A DNA stretch of 64,000 nucleotides from contig CANLVH010000012.1 in the NCBI GenBank assembly GCA_947494545.1, forward strand, positions 1 through 64,000. The letters run 5' to 3'. Made by a program: the position numbers and the translations under genes. Below, one piece after another: positions 53,700-63,230 of this stretch (positions within the stretch are counted from its first letter, which is position 1; every line of letters starts with the position of its first letter). The DNA is from an uncultured Mesonia sp. Lineage in GTDB: Bacteria > Bacteroidota > Bacteroidia > Flavobacteriales > Flavobacteriaceae. The notes beneath the pieces are model-generated. The model was not told the DNA's origin and ran no database searches. It saw only the letters and a list, made by a program, of their open reading frames with translations.

Positions 53700-53894
53700 A
53701 TGACTTTAGGAATATTTTTAGTCGTTGGGGTGTGGCAATACGTAATTATTGGTGTTGTTATTTTACTTTTATTTGGAGGTAAAAAAATACCCGAATTAAT
53801 GAAAGGCCTTGGCAGCGGAATTAAAGAATTTAAAGACGCTTCTAAAGACGATGAAGACAGCGGAGAACAAAAAGTGAAAGAAAATAAAAGTTAA
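53700..53894 (+). CDS. tatA: Sec-independent translocase TatA-type protein
   Basis: 64 residues from the ATG at 53700: a membrane helix ([21 protein letters not shown]) directly followed by the amphipathic helix [19 protein letters not shown] and a charged tail, the TatA/E form. TatA makes the twin-arginine protein channel together with TatC, whose gene is not in this window. A GTG at 53676 would add eight residues but overlaps the promoter. A strong terminator follows. Confidence 0.94.
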   Translation: MTLGIFLVVGVWQYVIIGVVILLLFGGKKIPELMKGLGSGIKEFKDASKDDEDSGEQKVKENKS

Positions 53895-53947
53895 TTTTAT
53901 ATTTTAATTTATAGTTCTTAATAATCTTCATAGATTATTTTAGGAAT

Positions 53948-53987
53948 AAAAAAGCTGAATAGTGAAAAATCATTATTCAGCTTTTTT
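53948..53987. terminator. strong bidirectional terminator
   Basis: An 18-bp stem (left arm 53948-53965, right arm 53970-53987) with a 4-base A loop; the core is GCTGAATAGTGA/TCATTATTCAGC with one G-T pair, and A and T runs flank both sides. It lies 54 bp after tatA and 110 bp past the DUF4837 stop, so it can serve both converging genes. Confidence 0.88.
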
Positions 53988-54096
53988 TATTTATTTTTTA
54001 AGGCTTTACGGAAGGATTTAAAAGTACAAAAATTTCAACATTTATTTCTTCTACCTGAGTTTCTTCCGTAAAGAAAGAGCAATTAGTTTTTTTAAA

Positions 54097-55071
54097 TTAT
54101 TCTAATCGCGCAGATTTTAAAATAGACTCCAACTCAAACATATGATCGCGTTTGCTGGCCGAAGGTCTAAAGATAAAACCTTCTAAAACCAAATATCTGT
54201 TGTTTTCTTCGTCTTTAATAGCATAGTTTATAAATGGTCCCGCCATAAATGCATCTTTTACATCCCAAGTACCTTTTGTTTCGTAAGCAAAATGCCCGTC
54301 TACTTTAGACTCAAACAAATACGGAGCGTAGGCATCTTCTGTTTTTAAATAACTACCGGGATTAGGCCCGGGAATGTATTTTTTACCGATGGAATCGCGC
54401 ATCTTTATAATATTGGCAATCACGTTGGTATCTTTATCTATAACCTGCATCGGGATTTCGTACACCAACATTTCCATACTCCCGTTGGGAATATCTTTAC
54501 GTATCCATACAAAATCATCTTGTTTTTTTGCATAACGGTAAGCCGAAGGAAAACGTAGTGAAACTCCCAAATTTTCTTTTAAATAAGCATCGCTCTCCAA
54601 CGATTTAGAAATTCGTCTTTGCTGCTCGTAAATTTCGGTTTGTTTTAGAGCTTTAATTATTTTCTCTTTATTTTCTCTAAAAAGCGAAATAATTTTGTCT
54701 GAAGTGGGACCGGCAATGTATATTCCGGTTTGGGGTTTGGCAAAAGTATCTTTTACAATTCTAAAAGAAGCTTGGTTGCGTTTTTCTATTTTAAGGAAGG
54801 TTCTGTTTGTTTTTACAAAACCTTTAAAAGCTTTTGACGGAATGTGACTAATGGTAAATAAAGGTTCTTGTTGGGGTAAACCTTCTACGGGACTGGCCAG
54901 CGTGTCGCGTAAAACTTCTCCTACTCTGCCTTGCCACAAATCATTATCAGTAATTACCGTTAAATGATTAATACGGCCGGTAGAGGTAGATAAAACAATC
55001 TCGTTTTTTTCGCCATTTTTACAGGCAAACAAACTTAAGAACACTCCCAACAATAACAGTGTTTTTTTCAT
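54097..55071 (-). CDS. DUF4837 family lipoprotein
   Basis: 324 residues with a lipoprotein signal (LLLGVFLSLFAC, Cys17), then a soluble domain including HLTVITDNDLWQGRVGEVLRDTL and RFPSAYRYAKKQDDFVWIRKDIP. This is the pattern of DUF4837, a Bacteroidota family of unknown function. It is 23 bp downstream of the LysM transglycosylase gene, so an envelope role is likely. Confidence 0.88.
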   Translation of the reverse strand: MKKTLLLLGVFLSLFACKNGEKNEIVLSTSTGRINHLTVITDNDLWQGRVGEVLRDTLASPVEGLPQQEPLFTISHIPSKAFKGFVKTNRTFLKIEKRNQASFRIVKDTFAKPQTGIYIAGPTSDKIISLFRENKEKIIKALKQTEIYEQQRRISKSLESDAYLKENLGVSLRFPSAYRYAKKQDDFVWIRKDIPNGSMEMLVYEIPMQVIDKDTNVIANIIKMRDSIGKKYIPGPNPGSYLKTEDAYAPYLFESKVDGHFAYETKGTWDVKDAFMAGPFINYAIKDEENNRYLVLEGFIFRPSASKRDHMFELESILKSARLE

Positions 55072-55094
55072 AATAACAGGTTTAGAATAGTTAA

Positions 55095-56690
55095 TTACCC
55101 GTCAGAAACTTTTAGCTTCATTCCGGGTTTTAGCTTATGCCCGCGAATATCATTCCACTTTTGAATATTTTGAACCGTAATGCCGGGAAATTTTTTAGAA
55201 ATGCTCCAAAGCGAGTCACCACTTTTTACCGTATATATTTTTTGGTCTATCGTGTTTTTCTTTTTCTTTTCTTTTTTGGAAGCGGTAACGGCTACATTTG
55301 TAGCGGGCTTACGCGGATAAATGGTTAGGTATTGCCCTACTCTAATTCTGTTGCCGCGCAGATTATTCCACCTGCGTATTTTACTTACCCCAACGCCATA
55401 ACGTTCTGCAATTTTTCCTAAATAATCTCCACTCCGAACGCGATAACGAATTTTTGCATCTGCTTCTACGTAACGCGGCAAACTTTCTTTTTCTTCTTCT
55501 AGTTTTTCTTCTACAAAATTGTAAATAACATCTTCGTTAGCTACAAAAACGCCCGTTTCTTTTAAAGGCAATCGCACTGCGTAGTCTTTTCCTTTTATAA
55601 AAGGAATAATACCTAATTTATAACTCGGGTTTAAAAAAGAAAGTAATTCTTTATCTATACCGGTTACTTTACTAATCTGCTCAAATTTTAATAACTGTTT
55701 TACCTTAATTGTGTCTGTTTGGTAATAAGTAACTTCCGGTTTATACGGTTTAAAACCGTGTTCTTCTGCATATTCAAAAATGTACATTGTTGCCAAAAAT
55801 GCCGGCACATAACCTGCGGTTTCTCGCGGTAAAAAACGTCGCATTTCCCAATAGTTGGTATTGCCACCACTACGTCTTATAGCCTTAGAAACATTGCCGG
55901 GACCGGAGTTGTAAGAGGCTAAAGCCAAATCCCAGTCGTTAAACATTCCGTAAAGCCTTTTTAAATATTGCGCTGCTGCTTCTGTAGATTTTAAAGGATC
56001 CATACGTTCGTCTACATAACTGCTTACATTTAAATCGTGCATTTTGCCGGTAGCAAACATAAATTGCCATAAACCGGTAGCGCCAACGCGAGATTTTGCA
56101 CGCGGATTTAAAGCCGATTCTACAATTGCCAAATACTTCATCTCTAACGGAATGTTGTATTTGTCTAACTTTTGCTCAAACATAGGAAAGTAGTAAGCGC
56201 TTAAAGCCATTAAACGCTCCATAGATTCGCGGTCGCGTTTAAGGTAATAGTGAATAACACTTTCTAGAGATGTGTTGTAATTAATATTAAATGGGGTTTT
56301 GGCATCTAAAGTAGCCAAACGCTTTTTTAAAGTATCTGTAGAAACGTGCTTTATAATTTCTTCTTCTATCTCTAACTCTTCATTAGCTGCAATTTTATTT
56401 AGAGTTTTCTGCATTTGCGGATACAAATCAGAATTGGCTAATTCTTTAATCCATAAAGAATCTATTACGGCAGTTTTTTTATAATCTTTTAGAGCAAAAA
56501 CCACCGAATCTTTTAAAATCTCAGGAATGGGAGAAATAGTAGTATAATCTGGTATTAGCAAATCTGTACTATCTGGTTTTGCCGTTTGAGCGGCGGTTTC
56601 TTTAAGTGGAGAAGTGGATTGATCTTTTAGTTCTTTCTGACCAAAAACAACTATAGGCAAGAAAAAAAGAATAAAAAGTACGTTTCTCAT
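55095..56690 (-). CDS. MltD-like lytic transglycosylase with two LysM domains
   Basis: 531 residues. Signal peptide (1-17), then a helical region, the SLT domain with catalytic Glu in YLAIVESALNPRAKSRVGATG and ASYNSGPGNVSKAIRRSGG, and two C-terminal LysM modules: about 415-460 (YRVRSGDYLGKIAERYGVG) and 484-528 (YTVKSGDSLWSISKKFPGI). It cleaves peptidoglycan glycan strands. Followed by the DUF4837 gene and preceded by pgk. Confidence 0.93.
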   Translation of the reverse strand: MRNVLFILFFLPIVVFGQKELKDQSTSPLKETAAQTAKPDSTDLLIPDYTTISPIPEILKDSVVFALKDYKKTAVIDSLWIKELANSDLYPQMQKTLNKIAANEELEIEEEIIKHVSTDTLKKRLATLDAKTPFNINYNTSLESVIHYYLKRDRESMERLMALSAYYFPMFEQKLDKYNIPLEMKYLAIVESALNPRAKSRVGATGLWQFMFATGKMHDLNVSSYVDERMDPLKSTEAAAQYLKRLYGMFNDWDLALASYNSGPGNVSKAIRRSGGNTNYWEMRRFLPRETAGYVPAFLATMYIFEYAEEHGFKPYKPEVTYYQTDTIKVKQLLKFEQISKVTGIDKELLSFLNPSYKLGIIPFIKGKDYAVRLPLKETGVFVANEDVIYNFVEEKLEEEKESLPRYVEADAKIRYRVRSGDYLGKIAERYGVGVSKIRRWNNLRGNRIRVGQYLTIYPRKPATNVAVTASKKEKKKKNTIDQKIYTVKSGDSLWSISKKFPGITVQNIQKWNDIRGHKLKPGMKLKVSDG

Positions 56691-56716
56691 AATTTATAAA
56701 AGGGATTTTTCGTGTT

Positions 56717-57901
56717 TTAATTTTCTAAGGCTGCAATGCCCGGTAAAGATTTGCCTTCTAACATTTCTAACATAGCGCCGCCGCCGGTAGAAACATAACT
56801 AACGCGATTTTCTAAACCAAATTGTTTTACAGCTGCAACGCTATCTCCGCCGCCAACCAAAGAAAAAGTACCGTTTTGGGTTGCTCTGGCAATAGCTTCG
56901 CCAATTTTAATGGTGCCTTCTGCAAATTTTTGCATTTCAAAAACGCCCATCGGGCCGTTCCACAAAATAATTTGAGAAGCCATTATTATTTCCGTAAAGT
57001 TAGCAACACTTTTTGTGCCAATATCCAATCCCATCCAGCCGTTTTCTATAGCATTTACCGGCATTGTTTTGGTAGTGGCATTTTTATCAAATTTATCTGC
57101 CACCACACTATCTACAGGTAAATGCACTTCTACGTTTTGTTTTTTGGCCAATTTTAAAATATCTAAAGCCAAATTGAGTTTATCTTCTTCTACCAAAGAA
57201 TCTCCTATCTCTCCGCCTTGGGCTTTTATAAAAGTAAACGTCATCCCGCCACCAATTATAAGATGGTCTATTTTTTCTAAAATATTTTCTATAACCGTAA
57301 TTTTAGACGAAACTTTTGCGCCACCTAAAATTGCTGTTACCGGTTTTTCTTTTGCATTTAAAACCTTGTCTAGGTTATTAATTTCTTTTTCTAACAAGCG
57401 GCCGGCACATTTGTTTTCAAAATAGTTGGCAATAACGGTAGTAGAAGCGTGCGCGCGATGCGCGGTACCAAAAGCGTCGTTTACATAAATATCGCCATGT
57501 TTGGCCAATTGCTGTGCAAAATCATCACTACCTTCTTTCTCTTCTTGGTGAAAACGCAGGTTTTCTAGTAAAAGTATTTCGCCATTCTCCAAATTTTTTG
57601 ATGCGGTAAAAGCTTCTTCGCCCACGCAGTTATCTACAAATTTTACTTGTACGCCCAAGATTTCAGAAACCTTAGAAGTAATGTGCTTTAAAGAATATTT
57701 TTCTTCTTTGCCAACCGGTCTTCCTAGATGCGACATTAAAACTACGGCGCCACCATCTTCTAAAATTTTGGTTATGCTGGGTTTTGCGGCTTCTATTCTT
57801 GTGGCATCGGTAACTTCAAAATTCTCGTTTAGCGGCACGTTAAAGTCTACACGAATTAAAGCTTTTTTATTACTGAAATTATAATTGTCTAAGGTTTTCA
57901 T
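56717..57901 (-). CDS. pgk: phosphoglycerate kinase
   Basis: 394 residues: ALIRVDFNVPLN, VVLMSHLGRPVGKEEKYSLKH, LLENLRFHQEEKEGSDDFA, AILGGAKVSSKI, LIIGGGMTFTF, WNGPMGVFEMQKFAEGT and VGGGDSVAAV, with the C-terminal STGGGAMLEMLEGKSLPGI. Glycolytic enzyme, full length. A TAAATTTG box on the minus strand (57918-57925) may drive it. Confidence 0.97.
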   Translation of the reverse strand: MKTLDNYNFSNKKALIRVDFNVPLNENFEVTDATRIEAAKPSITKILEDGGAVVLMSHLGRPVGKEEKYSLKHITSKVSEILGVQVKFVDNCVGEEAFTASKNLENGEILLLENLRFHQEEKEGSDDFAQQLAKHGDIYVNDAFGTAHRAHASTTVIANYFENKCAGRLLEKEINNLDKVLNAKEKPVTAILGGAKVSSKITVIENILEKIDHLIIGGGMTFTFIKAQGGEIGDSLVEEDKLNLALDILKLAKKQNVEVHLPVDSVVADKFDKNATTKTMPVNAIENGWMGLDIGTKSVANFTEIIMASQIILWNGPMGVFEMQKFAEGTIKIGEAIARATQNGTFSLVGGGDSVAAVKQFGLENRVSYVSTGGGAMLEMLEGKSLPGIAALEN

Positions 57902-57917
57902 TGGTTTTGAATTTTTC

Positions 57918-57925
57918 CAAATTTA
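57918..57925 (-). promoter_or_regulatory. candidate -7 box of pgk
   Basis: Minus-strand TAAATTTG fits TAnnTTTG, 17 bp before the pgk ATG. The nearest upstream TTG is 25 bases away, more than usual. Confidence 0.4.
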
Positions 57926-57967
57926 AAGAATTATTGCTTTTCTATGGGTTCAAAATAAATTAAAAAT

Positions 57968-57980
57968 GGCTAATTTAGCC
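57968..57980. other. short inverted repeat before holB
   Basis: GGCTAA-T-TTAGCC is a perfect 13-bp inverted repeat, 4 bp before the holB ATG and in the short divergent region shared with pgk. It could fold in the leader RNA or bind a protein; no evidence chooses. Confidence 0.3.
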
Positions 57981-57984
57981 GAAT

Positions 57985-59142
57985 ATGTTGTTTTCGGAAA
58001 TTTTAGGTTTAGAACATCTTAAAAATCACCTTTGCGGAAGTGCCGACAGAGGTCGCATCCCGCATGCGCAACTTTTTGTAGGCAAGTCCGGCAGCGGAAC
58101 TTTACCTATGGCAATAGCTTATGCGCAATATATTTTATGTAAAAATACCAACGCAGAAAATACTACCGGAAAAGAAGCCTGTAACCTAAAGTTTGAAAAA
58201 CTAGCGCATCCGGATTTGCATTTTGCTTTTCCGGTGGCTTCTACTGCAAAAATACAAACCAAACCGGTATCTAGTTACTTTTTGGAAGAATGGCGAACAT
58301 TTGTAAAAGAAAATCCGTACGGAAATTTATTTGATTGGTACCAAGCCGTAGGAATCGAAAAAAAACAAGGCAACATTAGCGTACACGAAGCACAAGATAT
58401 TGTAAAATCTTTATCGTTAAAAGCCTACGAAGGTGGTTATAAAGTAATGCTAATTTGGGGCGCCGACAAACTAAACATGGAAGCTTCTAACAAATTGCTA
58501 AAACTTATAGAAGAGCCACCGGCAAAAACAGTTTTTTTATTAATTACCGATAACGAGCAGCAAATTTTACAAACCATTCGCTCGCGATGTCAGGTAATTC
58601 ATTTTCCGCCTTTAGGCGAAAAAGTAATAGAAGAAGCTCTTAGCAATTTTAAAAAAGTAAACGAAAAAGAGGCCAAAAAAATTGCTCACCAAGCCCAAGG
58701 AAATTATAGAAATGCTTTACGGATTTTAGAAAAAGACGATACCGATGCGCAATTTGAAGAATGGTTTATAAAATGGGTACGCACGGCGTTTAGAGCTAAA
58801 GGAAATAAAAACGCCATTAATGCTTTATTAAATTGGAGCGATGAAATTTCTAAAGAAGGCCGCGAAGTACAAAAACGCTTTTTAAACTATTGTTTAGACT
58901 TTTTTAGACAAGCTCTTTTGCAAAATTATACCGTAGGAAAATTGGTTTATTTAGAGCCCAATGAGAAAAAATTTCAATTAGAAAAATTTGCACCCTTTGT
59001 GCACGGCGCTAATATTATAGAAATTGTAAACCAACTGGAAGAAGCTATTTTTCATATAGAACGTAATACCAATTCTAAAATGGTACTTACAGATTTGTCT
59101 ATAAAACTAACCCGTTTATTACATAAAAAAGAAACAGCTTAG
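57985..59142 (+). CDS. holB: DNA polymerase III subunit delta'
   Basis: 385 residues. N-terminal AAA+ fold: LGLEHLKNHLCGSADRGRIPHAQLFVGKSGSGTLPMA (modified Walker A), VHEAQDIVKSLSLKAYEGGYKVMLIWGADKLNMEASNKLLKLIEEPP (Walker B region) and RSRCQVIHFPPL (sensor). In delta' the Walker A is usually altered and there is no ATP hydrolysis, as fits here. It belongs to the clamp loader. Divergent from pgk. Confidence 0.92.
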   Translation: MLFSEILGLEHLKNHLCGSADRGRIPHAQLFVGKSGSGTLPMAIAYAQYILCKNTNAENTTGKEACNLKFEKLAHPDLHFAFPVASTAKIQTKPVSSYFLEEWRTFVKENPYGNLFDWYQAVGIEKKQGNISVHEAQDIVKSLSLKAYEGGYKVMLIWGADKLNMEASNKLLKLIEEPPAKTVFLLITDNEQQILQTIRSRCQVIHFPPLGEKVIEEALSNFKKVNEKEAKKIAHQAQGNYRNALRILEKDDTDAQFEEWFIKWVRTAFRAKGNKNAINALLNWSDEISKEGREVQKRFLNYCLDFFRQALLQNYTVGKLVYLEPNEKKFQLEKFAPFVHGANIIEIVNQLEEAIFHIERNTNSKMVLTDLSIKLTRLLHKKETA

Positions 59143-59181
59143 CATTTTAAATTAAAAACACTAAGCTGCAATACCAAAAAA

Positions 59182-59721
59182 CTACTCTTTAGTTTCTTCT
59201 GCGTTCTCTGTCTTATTTTCTTCTTTATTTAAGGCTTTTAAAACCTCGTCTGTGATGTCTTTACCTTCTTTGGCATACATTATATTGGCCGTTTCGTTAG
59301 AACCAAAAATATAGGTGTAATTATGCTTTTCTCCATAATCGGCTACAAAATCTTTTACCACGTCTATTAAAGAATCTATAACTGCATCACTTTCTTGACG
59401 CAATTTGTTGCTTTGCATTTGTTGTTGCTGTTGCAAAATTTGTTGTTTTTGCATCAATTCTTGTTCTCTTTTTTGCCTGTCCTGCATAGACATGCTTTCT
59501 GCTTTCTGCTGGTATTCTTGTACTTCTTGCTGAAAACCCTTTGCAACCGAATCTAACTCTGTTTTGAGCTTTTCCATTTTTTTATTAAACCTACTTTCGG
59601 TAGATTTCATTTCCTTGTATTCTTTTATCAACTCGGTATTATCTACATAAGCGGTTTTTTCTGTTTGGTTACAAGAAACTAAAAATCCCACTGCTGCAAT
59701 ACTTACTATTATTTTTTTCAT
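59182..59721 (-). CDS. OmpH/Skp-like lipoprotein
   Basis: 179 residues from the ATG at 59721: signal with lipobox (VSIAAVGFLVSC, Cys about 17), then a long coiled coil (about 30-125) rich in Q, K and E including QQILQQQQQMQSNKLRQ, and a C-terminal strand region (YIFGSNETANIMYAKEGKDITDEVLKAL). The layout is that of the OmpH/Skp chaperone family; lipidation is the unusual point. A start at 59754 is unlikely because the candidate -7 box lies at 59742-59749, inside that extension. Confidence 0.85.
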   Translation of the reverse strand: MKKIIVSIAAVGFLVSCNQTEKTAYVDNTELIKEYKEMKSTESRFNKKMEKLKTELDSVAKGFQQEVQEYQQKAESMSMQDRQKREQELMQKQQILQQQQQMQSNKLRQESDAVIDSLIDVVKDFVADYGEKHNYTYIFGSNETANIMYAKEGKDITDEVLKALNKEENKTENAEETKE

Positions 59722-59741
59722 GATTGTGTTTAATTTGTTAG

Positions 59742-59749
59742 CAAAAATA
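59742..59749 (-). promoter_or_regulatory. candidate -7 box of the OmpH-like gene
   Basis: Minus-strand TATTTTTG fits TAnnTTTG, 20 bp before the ATG at 59721. Its location sets that ATG as the start. Confidence 0.5.
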
Positions 59750-59921
59750 AGCATCCTACATTAAAAATAAGCTTTTAAATAAGAATAAATATTTACTATT
59801 TAATTTGTACTATCTATAAATTTATACTATCAGAAGTGAAGCTATAATTTGCTTTTAAACAGATTTTTATCTTTACGGAATATATTAAGACACTTCAAAT
59901 ACAATAACGCCTTAAATCGGC

Positions 59922-60776
59922 TTAATTTGGCTCTTTCTTAAAAACATAGATTAAAGAAGAGTAATTACCGGATTTCTTAGCTTTAAGATTACTTTTTAAT
60001 CCGATTTGCATTGCTTTCAAAAAATTGCTTCGTTTGTTTTTATACTTTTCGGAAAGTAAGCTGACATAAAAAGAATCGAATGGTAAAGCTTTTGTATTGA
60101 CTAATTCTAAATCAAATTTAGAAAATAGGTTTTTTATGCCTCTAGGCGAAAAATGCCAGAGATGTCTGGGTGCATCGTAAGCAGCCCAAAATTCTTTATA
60201 ATATTTTGCATCGTAACTTTTAAAATTAGGAACGGCAACTATTAAACTTCCATCGTCTTGCAGCAATTTTTTTATATTTTGTATTTGCTCTTCCAAATTT
60301 GGTAAATGTTCTAAAACGTGCCATAAAGTAATTACTGCAAATTTATTTTGAACGGCTTCTAAAGATTCCTGTAAAATTATGCCTTTCTCTTTTGCAAGAT
60401 TTCGTGCTCTTGCGTTTGGCTCCACTCCATTTACCTTCCAATTATTTTTCTTCGCGAAAGCTAAAAAGTCGCCAGTGCCTGCACCAATATCTAATAGCGA
60501 TTTTTCGCGTGTGTTTTGCGTCTCTAACAGTCGCAATTTTCGCTTTAGCATATAATGTTTTACCTTTTGATAGATTTTATCGGTAAAAGTTTTTGAAGAA
60601 TCTGTATGCGAAATATATGTATCGCTTTTATAATAATCGGCAAGTTTTTCTTCAGGAAGTTGCGGGTGGGTAATCAGAATGGTTTTATCTTCATTATGGT
60701 AAAGATCAAAATTTTCCTGCGTTAGACTGAAATCTTTACAACTAAATGCGAAGTCAGATGGCTGAAGTAATTTCAT
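59922..60776 (-). CDS. class I SAM-dependent methyltransferase
   Basis: About 284 residues. N-terminal region with CKDFSLTQENFDL, then motif I LLDIGAGTGDFLAFAK, ALEHLPNLEEQI-like segment (WHVLEHLPNLEEQIQNI) and LIVAVPNF, the Methyltransf_23 pattern. Substrate unknown. I prefer the ATG at 60776 (MKLLQPSDFAF), which directly follows the TAA of the preceding lipoprotein gene; an ATG at 60806 would overlap it by 29 bp. Confidence 0.87.
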   Translation of the reverse strand: MKLLQPSDFAFSCKDFSLTQENFDLYHNEDKTILITHPQLPEEKLADYYKSDTYISHTDSSKTFTDKIYQKVKHYMLKRKLRLLETQNTREKSLLDIGAGTGDFLAFAKKNNWKVNGVEPNARARNLAKEKGIILQESLEAVQNKFAVITLWHVLEHLPNLEEQIQNIKKLLQDDGSLIVAVPNFKSYDAKYYKEFWAAYDAPRHLWHFSPRGIKNLFSKFDLELVNTKALPFDSFYVSLLSEKYKNKRSNFLKAMQIGLKSNLKAKKSGNYSSLIYVFKKEPN

Positions 60777-60777
60777 A

Positions 60778-61314
60778 TTAACGACTGAAAATATTTCGGA
60801 ATTCATGTAAACGGAGAAGAACCATTCTTTTCTCTAAACTTTTTCCTTTTAAAAGATCTTCGCCATTTTCTCCCATAACCCGAATGTGTAAATATTGATG
60901 CTTATTTTGTCTTTCCTTACGTGCTCTGTCTTTTTCATCTTGAATGGCTTGCCGCCTCTTTTCTTCGTGCGATTGATTATCCTTTTTTCCAGAAGCATCT
61001 AAAATACCTTCCAACAAATTAAAATGCTTATCATAGTCATAAACCGGACTTATATCTACGCGCAATTCTTTTCCTTCAATCAAATTGGTGGTCGTAAAAT
61101 AGTAAGGATTTTGGGTTTCTGATAAAACAAAAAAATCTTCAATTATTCTGGTTTTTTGTGCAAAAGCGCCATTATATTCAAAAATATAAGCATTTAAAAC
61201 ATCCGGATTATCCTGGTTTTCTACAATTTTATAAGTAGGTATCTCCGGAGCCTTGTGCACATAAAAACACGACTGCAAACCCAAAATTACTACCAAGAAT
61301 ACTAGTTTTTTCAT
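60778..61314 (-). CDS. putative lipoprotein of unknown function
   Basis: 178 residues: a lipoprotein signal (LVFLVVILGLQSC, Cys16), a beta-rich middle part with YYFTTTNLIEGKELRVDISPVYDYD, a charged linker rich in K, R and E (about 115-140), and the C-terminal QYLHIRVMGENGEDLLKG. No family recognised. It lies between mnmG and a methyltransferase gene on the same strand, with a parS copy just upstream of it. Confidence 0.75.
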   Translation of the reverse strand: MKKLVFLVVILGLQSCFYVHKAPEIPTYKIVENQDNPDVLNAYIFEYNGAFAQKTRIIEDFFVLSETQNPYYFTTTNLIEGKELRVDISPVYDYDKHFNLLEGILDASGKKDNQSHEEKRRQAIQDEKDRARKERQNKHQYLHIRVMGENGEDLLKGKSLEKRMVLLRLHEFRNIFSR

Positions 61315-61327
61315 TTTTTACCGTATT

Positions 61328-61343
61328 TGTTCCACGTGGAACA
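61328..61343. promoter_or_regulatory. parS (ParB-binding site), copy 1
   Basis: TGTTCCACGTGGAACA, a perfect 16-bp palindrome that equals the widely conserved parS core TGTTnCACGTGnAACA. It lies in the 37-bp gap between the mnmG stop and the preceding lipoprotein gene. ParB binding is inferred from sequence identity. Confidence 0.9.
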
Positions 61344-61351
61344 TTTTAGAA

Positions 61352-63223
61352 TCAACGTCCCATATAAACCAATAAAACAGAAATATCACTAGGACTAACG
61401 CCGCTAACACGCGAAGCTTGTGAAACCGTCTTGGGTTGAATTTTATGCAATTTCTCGCGCGCCTCCATAGACATAGATTGAATTTTGAAATAATCAAAAT
61501 TTGCAGGAATTTTCAAGTTTTCTAACCTATTTAGTTTATCAGCATTATTTTTCTCTTTTTCGATATATCCCGAATATTTCACTTGAATTTCTGCTTGCTC
61601 CAAGATCTCATTATCCAAATTGTTTTCACGAATATATTCTTCCACTTTATGGAAATTTCTAACATCTGATAAATCGAGTTGGGGTCTTGCAAAGATTTTA
61701 AACATTTTTCCACTTTGTTTTACAGGAGCAGATTTATTTGCCTCTAAAACCGGATTCGCTTCTTCCGGACTAACGCTGGTTTCTTTAAAAAACTCTACAA
61801 AATTTGCTGCTTGCTCTTTTTTATATTGCATTCTTTGCAAGCGCTTTTCGGAAGCCAATCCTATCTTATACGATTTTTCCGTTAAACGGAAATCGGCATT
61901 ATCCTGTCTTAAAAGCGTTCGGTATTCTGCCCGCGAAGTAAACATGCGGTAAGGTTCTTCTGTGCCTTTCGTGATAAGATCGTCTATTAAAACGCCTATA
62001 TATGCTTCATTTCTGCTCAAAACAAAGTTTTCTTTCTCCTGAACTTGCAAAGCAGCATTGATTCCTGCCATTAAACCTTGGCAAGCTGCTTCTTCATAAC
62101 CAGTAGTACCATTTATTTGTCCGGCAAAAAACAGACCTTTAACCAGTTTTGTTTCTAAGGTATGCGTTAATTGCGTTGGCGGAAAATAATCGTATTCTAT
62201 TGCGTAACCGGGCCTAAAAAACTTTACATTTTCAAAACCTTTAACCGATTTTAATGCTTGAAATTGTATGTCTTCCGGCAAGGAAGTAGAGAATCCGTTA
62301 ACGTAATATTCTACTGTATTCCACCCCTCAGGTTCTACAAACAATTGATGCCGATCTTTATCTGCAAACCGATTAATTTTATCTTCTATACTCGGGCAAT
62401 AACGCGGTCCAACACTCTCAATTCTTCCATTAAACATAGGAGAACGATCAAAACCATCTTTTAAAATTTCGTGCACTTCGGGAGAAGTGTAACTCATATG
62501 GCAAGAGCGTTGTTCTGTTAGCGGTTTTGTTATATCTAAATAAGAAAATTTAGCAGGAACATCATCACCGGGTTGCTCTATCATTTTAGAGAAATCTAAG
62601 CTTCTTCCATCTACACGCGGAGGCGTTCCGGTTTTCATTCTGCCTGATTCAAACCCTAATTCTATTAAATCTGCGGTAATTCCGGTTGCGGCACGTTCAC
62701 CGCTTCGGCCACCACCAAAATTCTTATCGCCAATATGTATTAATCCGTTAAGGAAAGTACCGTTGGTTAGAATTACCGTTTTAGCCATAATTTCTAAGCC
62801 CAACGAAGTTTTTACGCCGCTAATTTTATTATTCTCCACCAAGATACCGGCAACCATTTCTTGGTAAAAATCAAGATTTTCGGTTTTTTCTAACATTAAC
62901 CGCCAATCTTCTGCAAAACGCATTCTATCACTTTGCACCCGCGGACTCCACATTGCGGGTCCTTTAGATTTGTTAAGCATTTTAAACTGAATGGCGCTGG
63001 TATCTGAAACGATGCCGCTGTAACCGCCCAAAGCATCAATTTCCCGTACAATCTGACCTTTAGCAATACCGCCCATTGCCGGATTACACGACATTTGGGC
63101 AATATTTTGCAGATTCATAGTTATTAGAAGTGTTTTGCTTCCCATATTAGCTGCGGCAGCGGCAGCTTCGCTTCCGGCGTGACCCCCTCCCACAACAATT
63201 ACATCATATTCCTTTTCAAACAT
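61352..63223 (-). CDS. mnmG: tRNA uridine-5-carboxymethylaminomethyl modification enzyme MnmG
   Basis: 623 residues, full length. FAD-binding VIVVGGGHAGSEAAAAAANMG, MSCNPAMGGIAKGQIVREIDALGG, RMKTGTPPRVDGRSLDFS, and RPGYAIEYDYFPPTQL; C-terminal helical domain with VSQASRVSGVSPSDISVLLVY. With MnmE it modifies the wobble uridine of tRNAs. It is bracketed by two parS palindromes, and gidA/mnmG is often close to the replication origin. Confidence 0.98.
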   Translation of the reverse strand: MFEKEYDVIVVGGGHAGSEAAAAAANMGSKTLLITMNLQNIAQMSCNPAMGGIAKGQIVREIDALGGYSGIVSDTSAIQFKMLNKSKGPAMWSPRVQSDRMRFAEDWRLMLEKTENLDFYQEMVAGILVENNKISGVKTSLGLEIMAKTVILTNGTFLNGLIHIGDKNFGGGRSGERAATGITADLIELGFESGRMKTGTPPRVDGRSLDFSKMIEQPGDDVPAKFSYLDITKPLTEQRSCHMSYTSPEVHEILKDGFDRSPMFNGRIESVGPRYCPSIEDKINRFADKDRHQLFVEPEGWNTVEYYVNGFSTSLPEDIQFQALKSVKGFENVKFFRPGYAIEYDYFPPTQLTHTLETKLVKGLFFAGQINGTTGYEEAACQGLMAGINAALQVQEKENFVLSRNEAYIGVLIDDLITKGTEEPYRMFTSRAEYRTLLRQDNADFRLTEKSYKIGLASEKRLQRMQYKKEQAANFVEFFKETSVSPEEANPVLEANKSAPVKQSGKMFKIFARPQLDLSDVRNFHKVEEYIRENNLDNEILEQAEIQVKYSGYIEKEKNNADKLNRLENLKIPANFDYFKIQSMSMEAREKLHKIQPKTVSQASRVSGVSPSDISVLLVYMGR

Positions 63224-63230
63224 AAATTTT

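Noticed and set aside
59135-59168. CAGCTTAG/CTAAGCTG inverted repeat between holB and the OmpH-like gene as terminator
   Set aside because: An 18-base loop and no T run; it includes the holB stop codon and may be chance.
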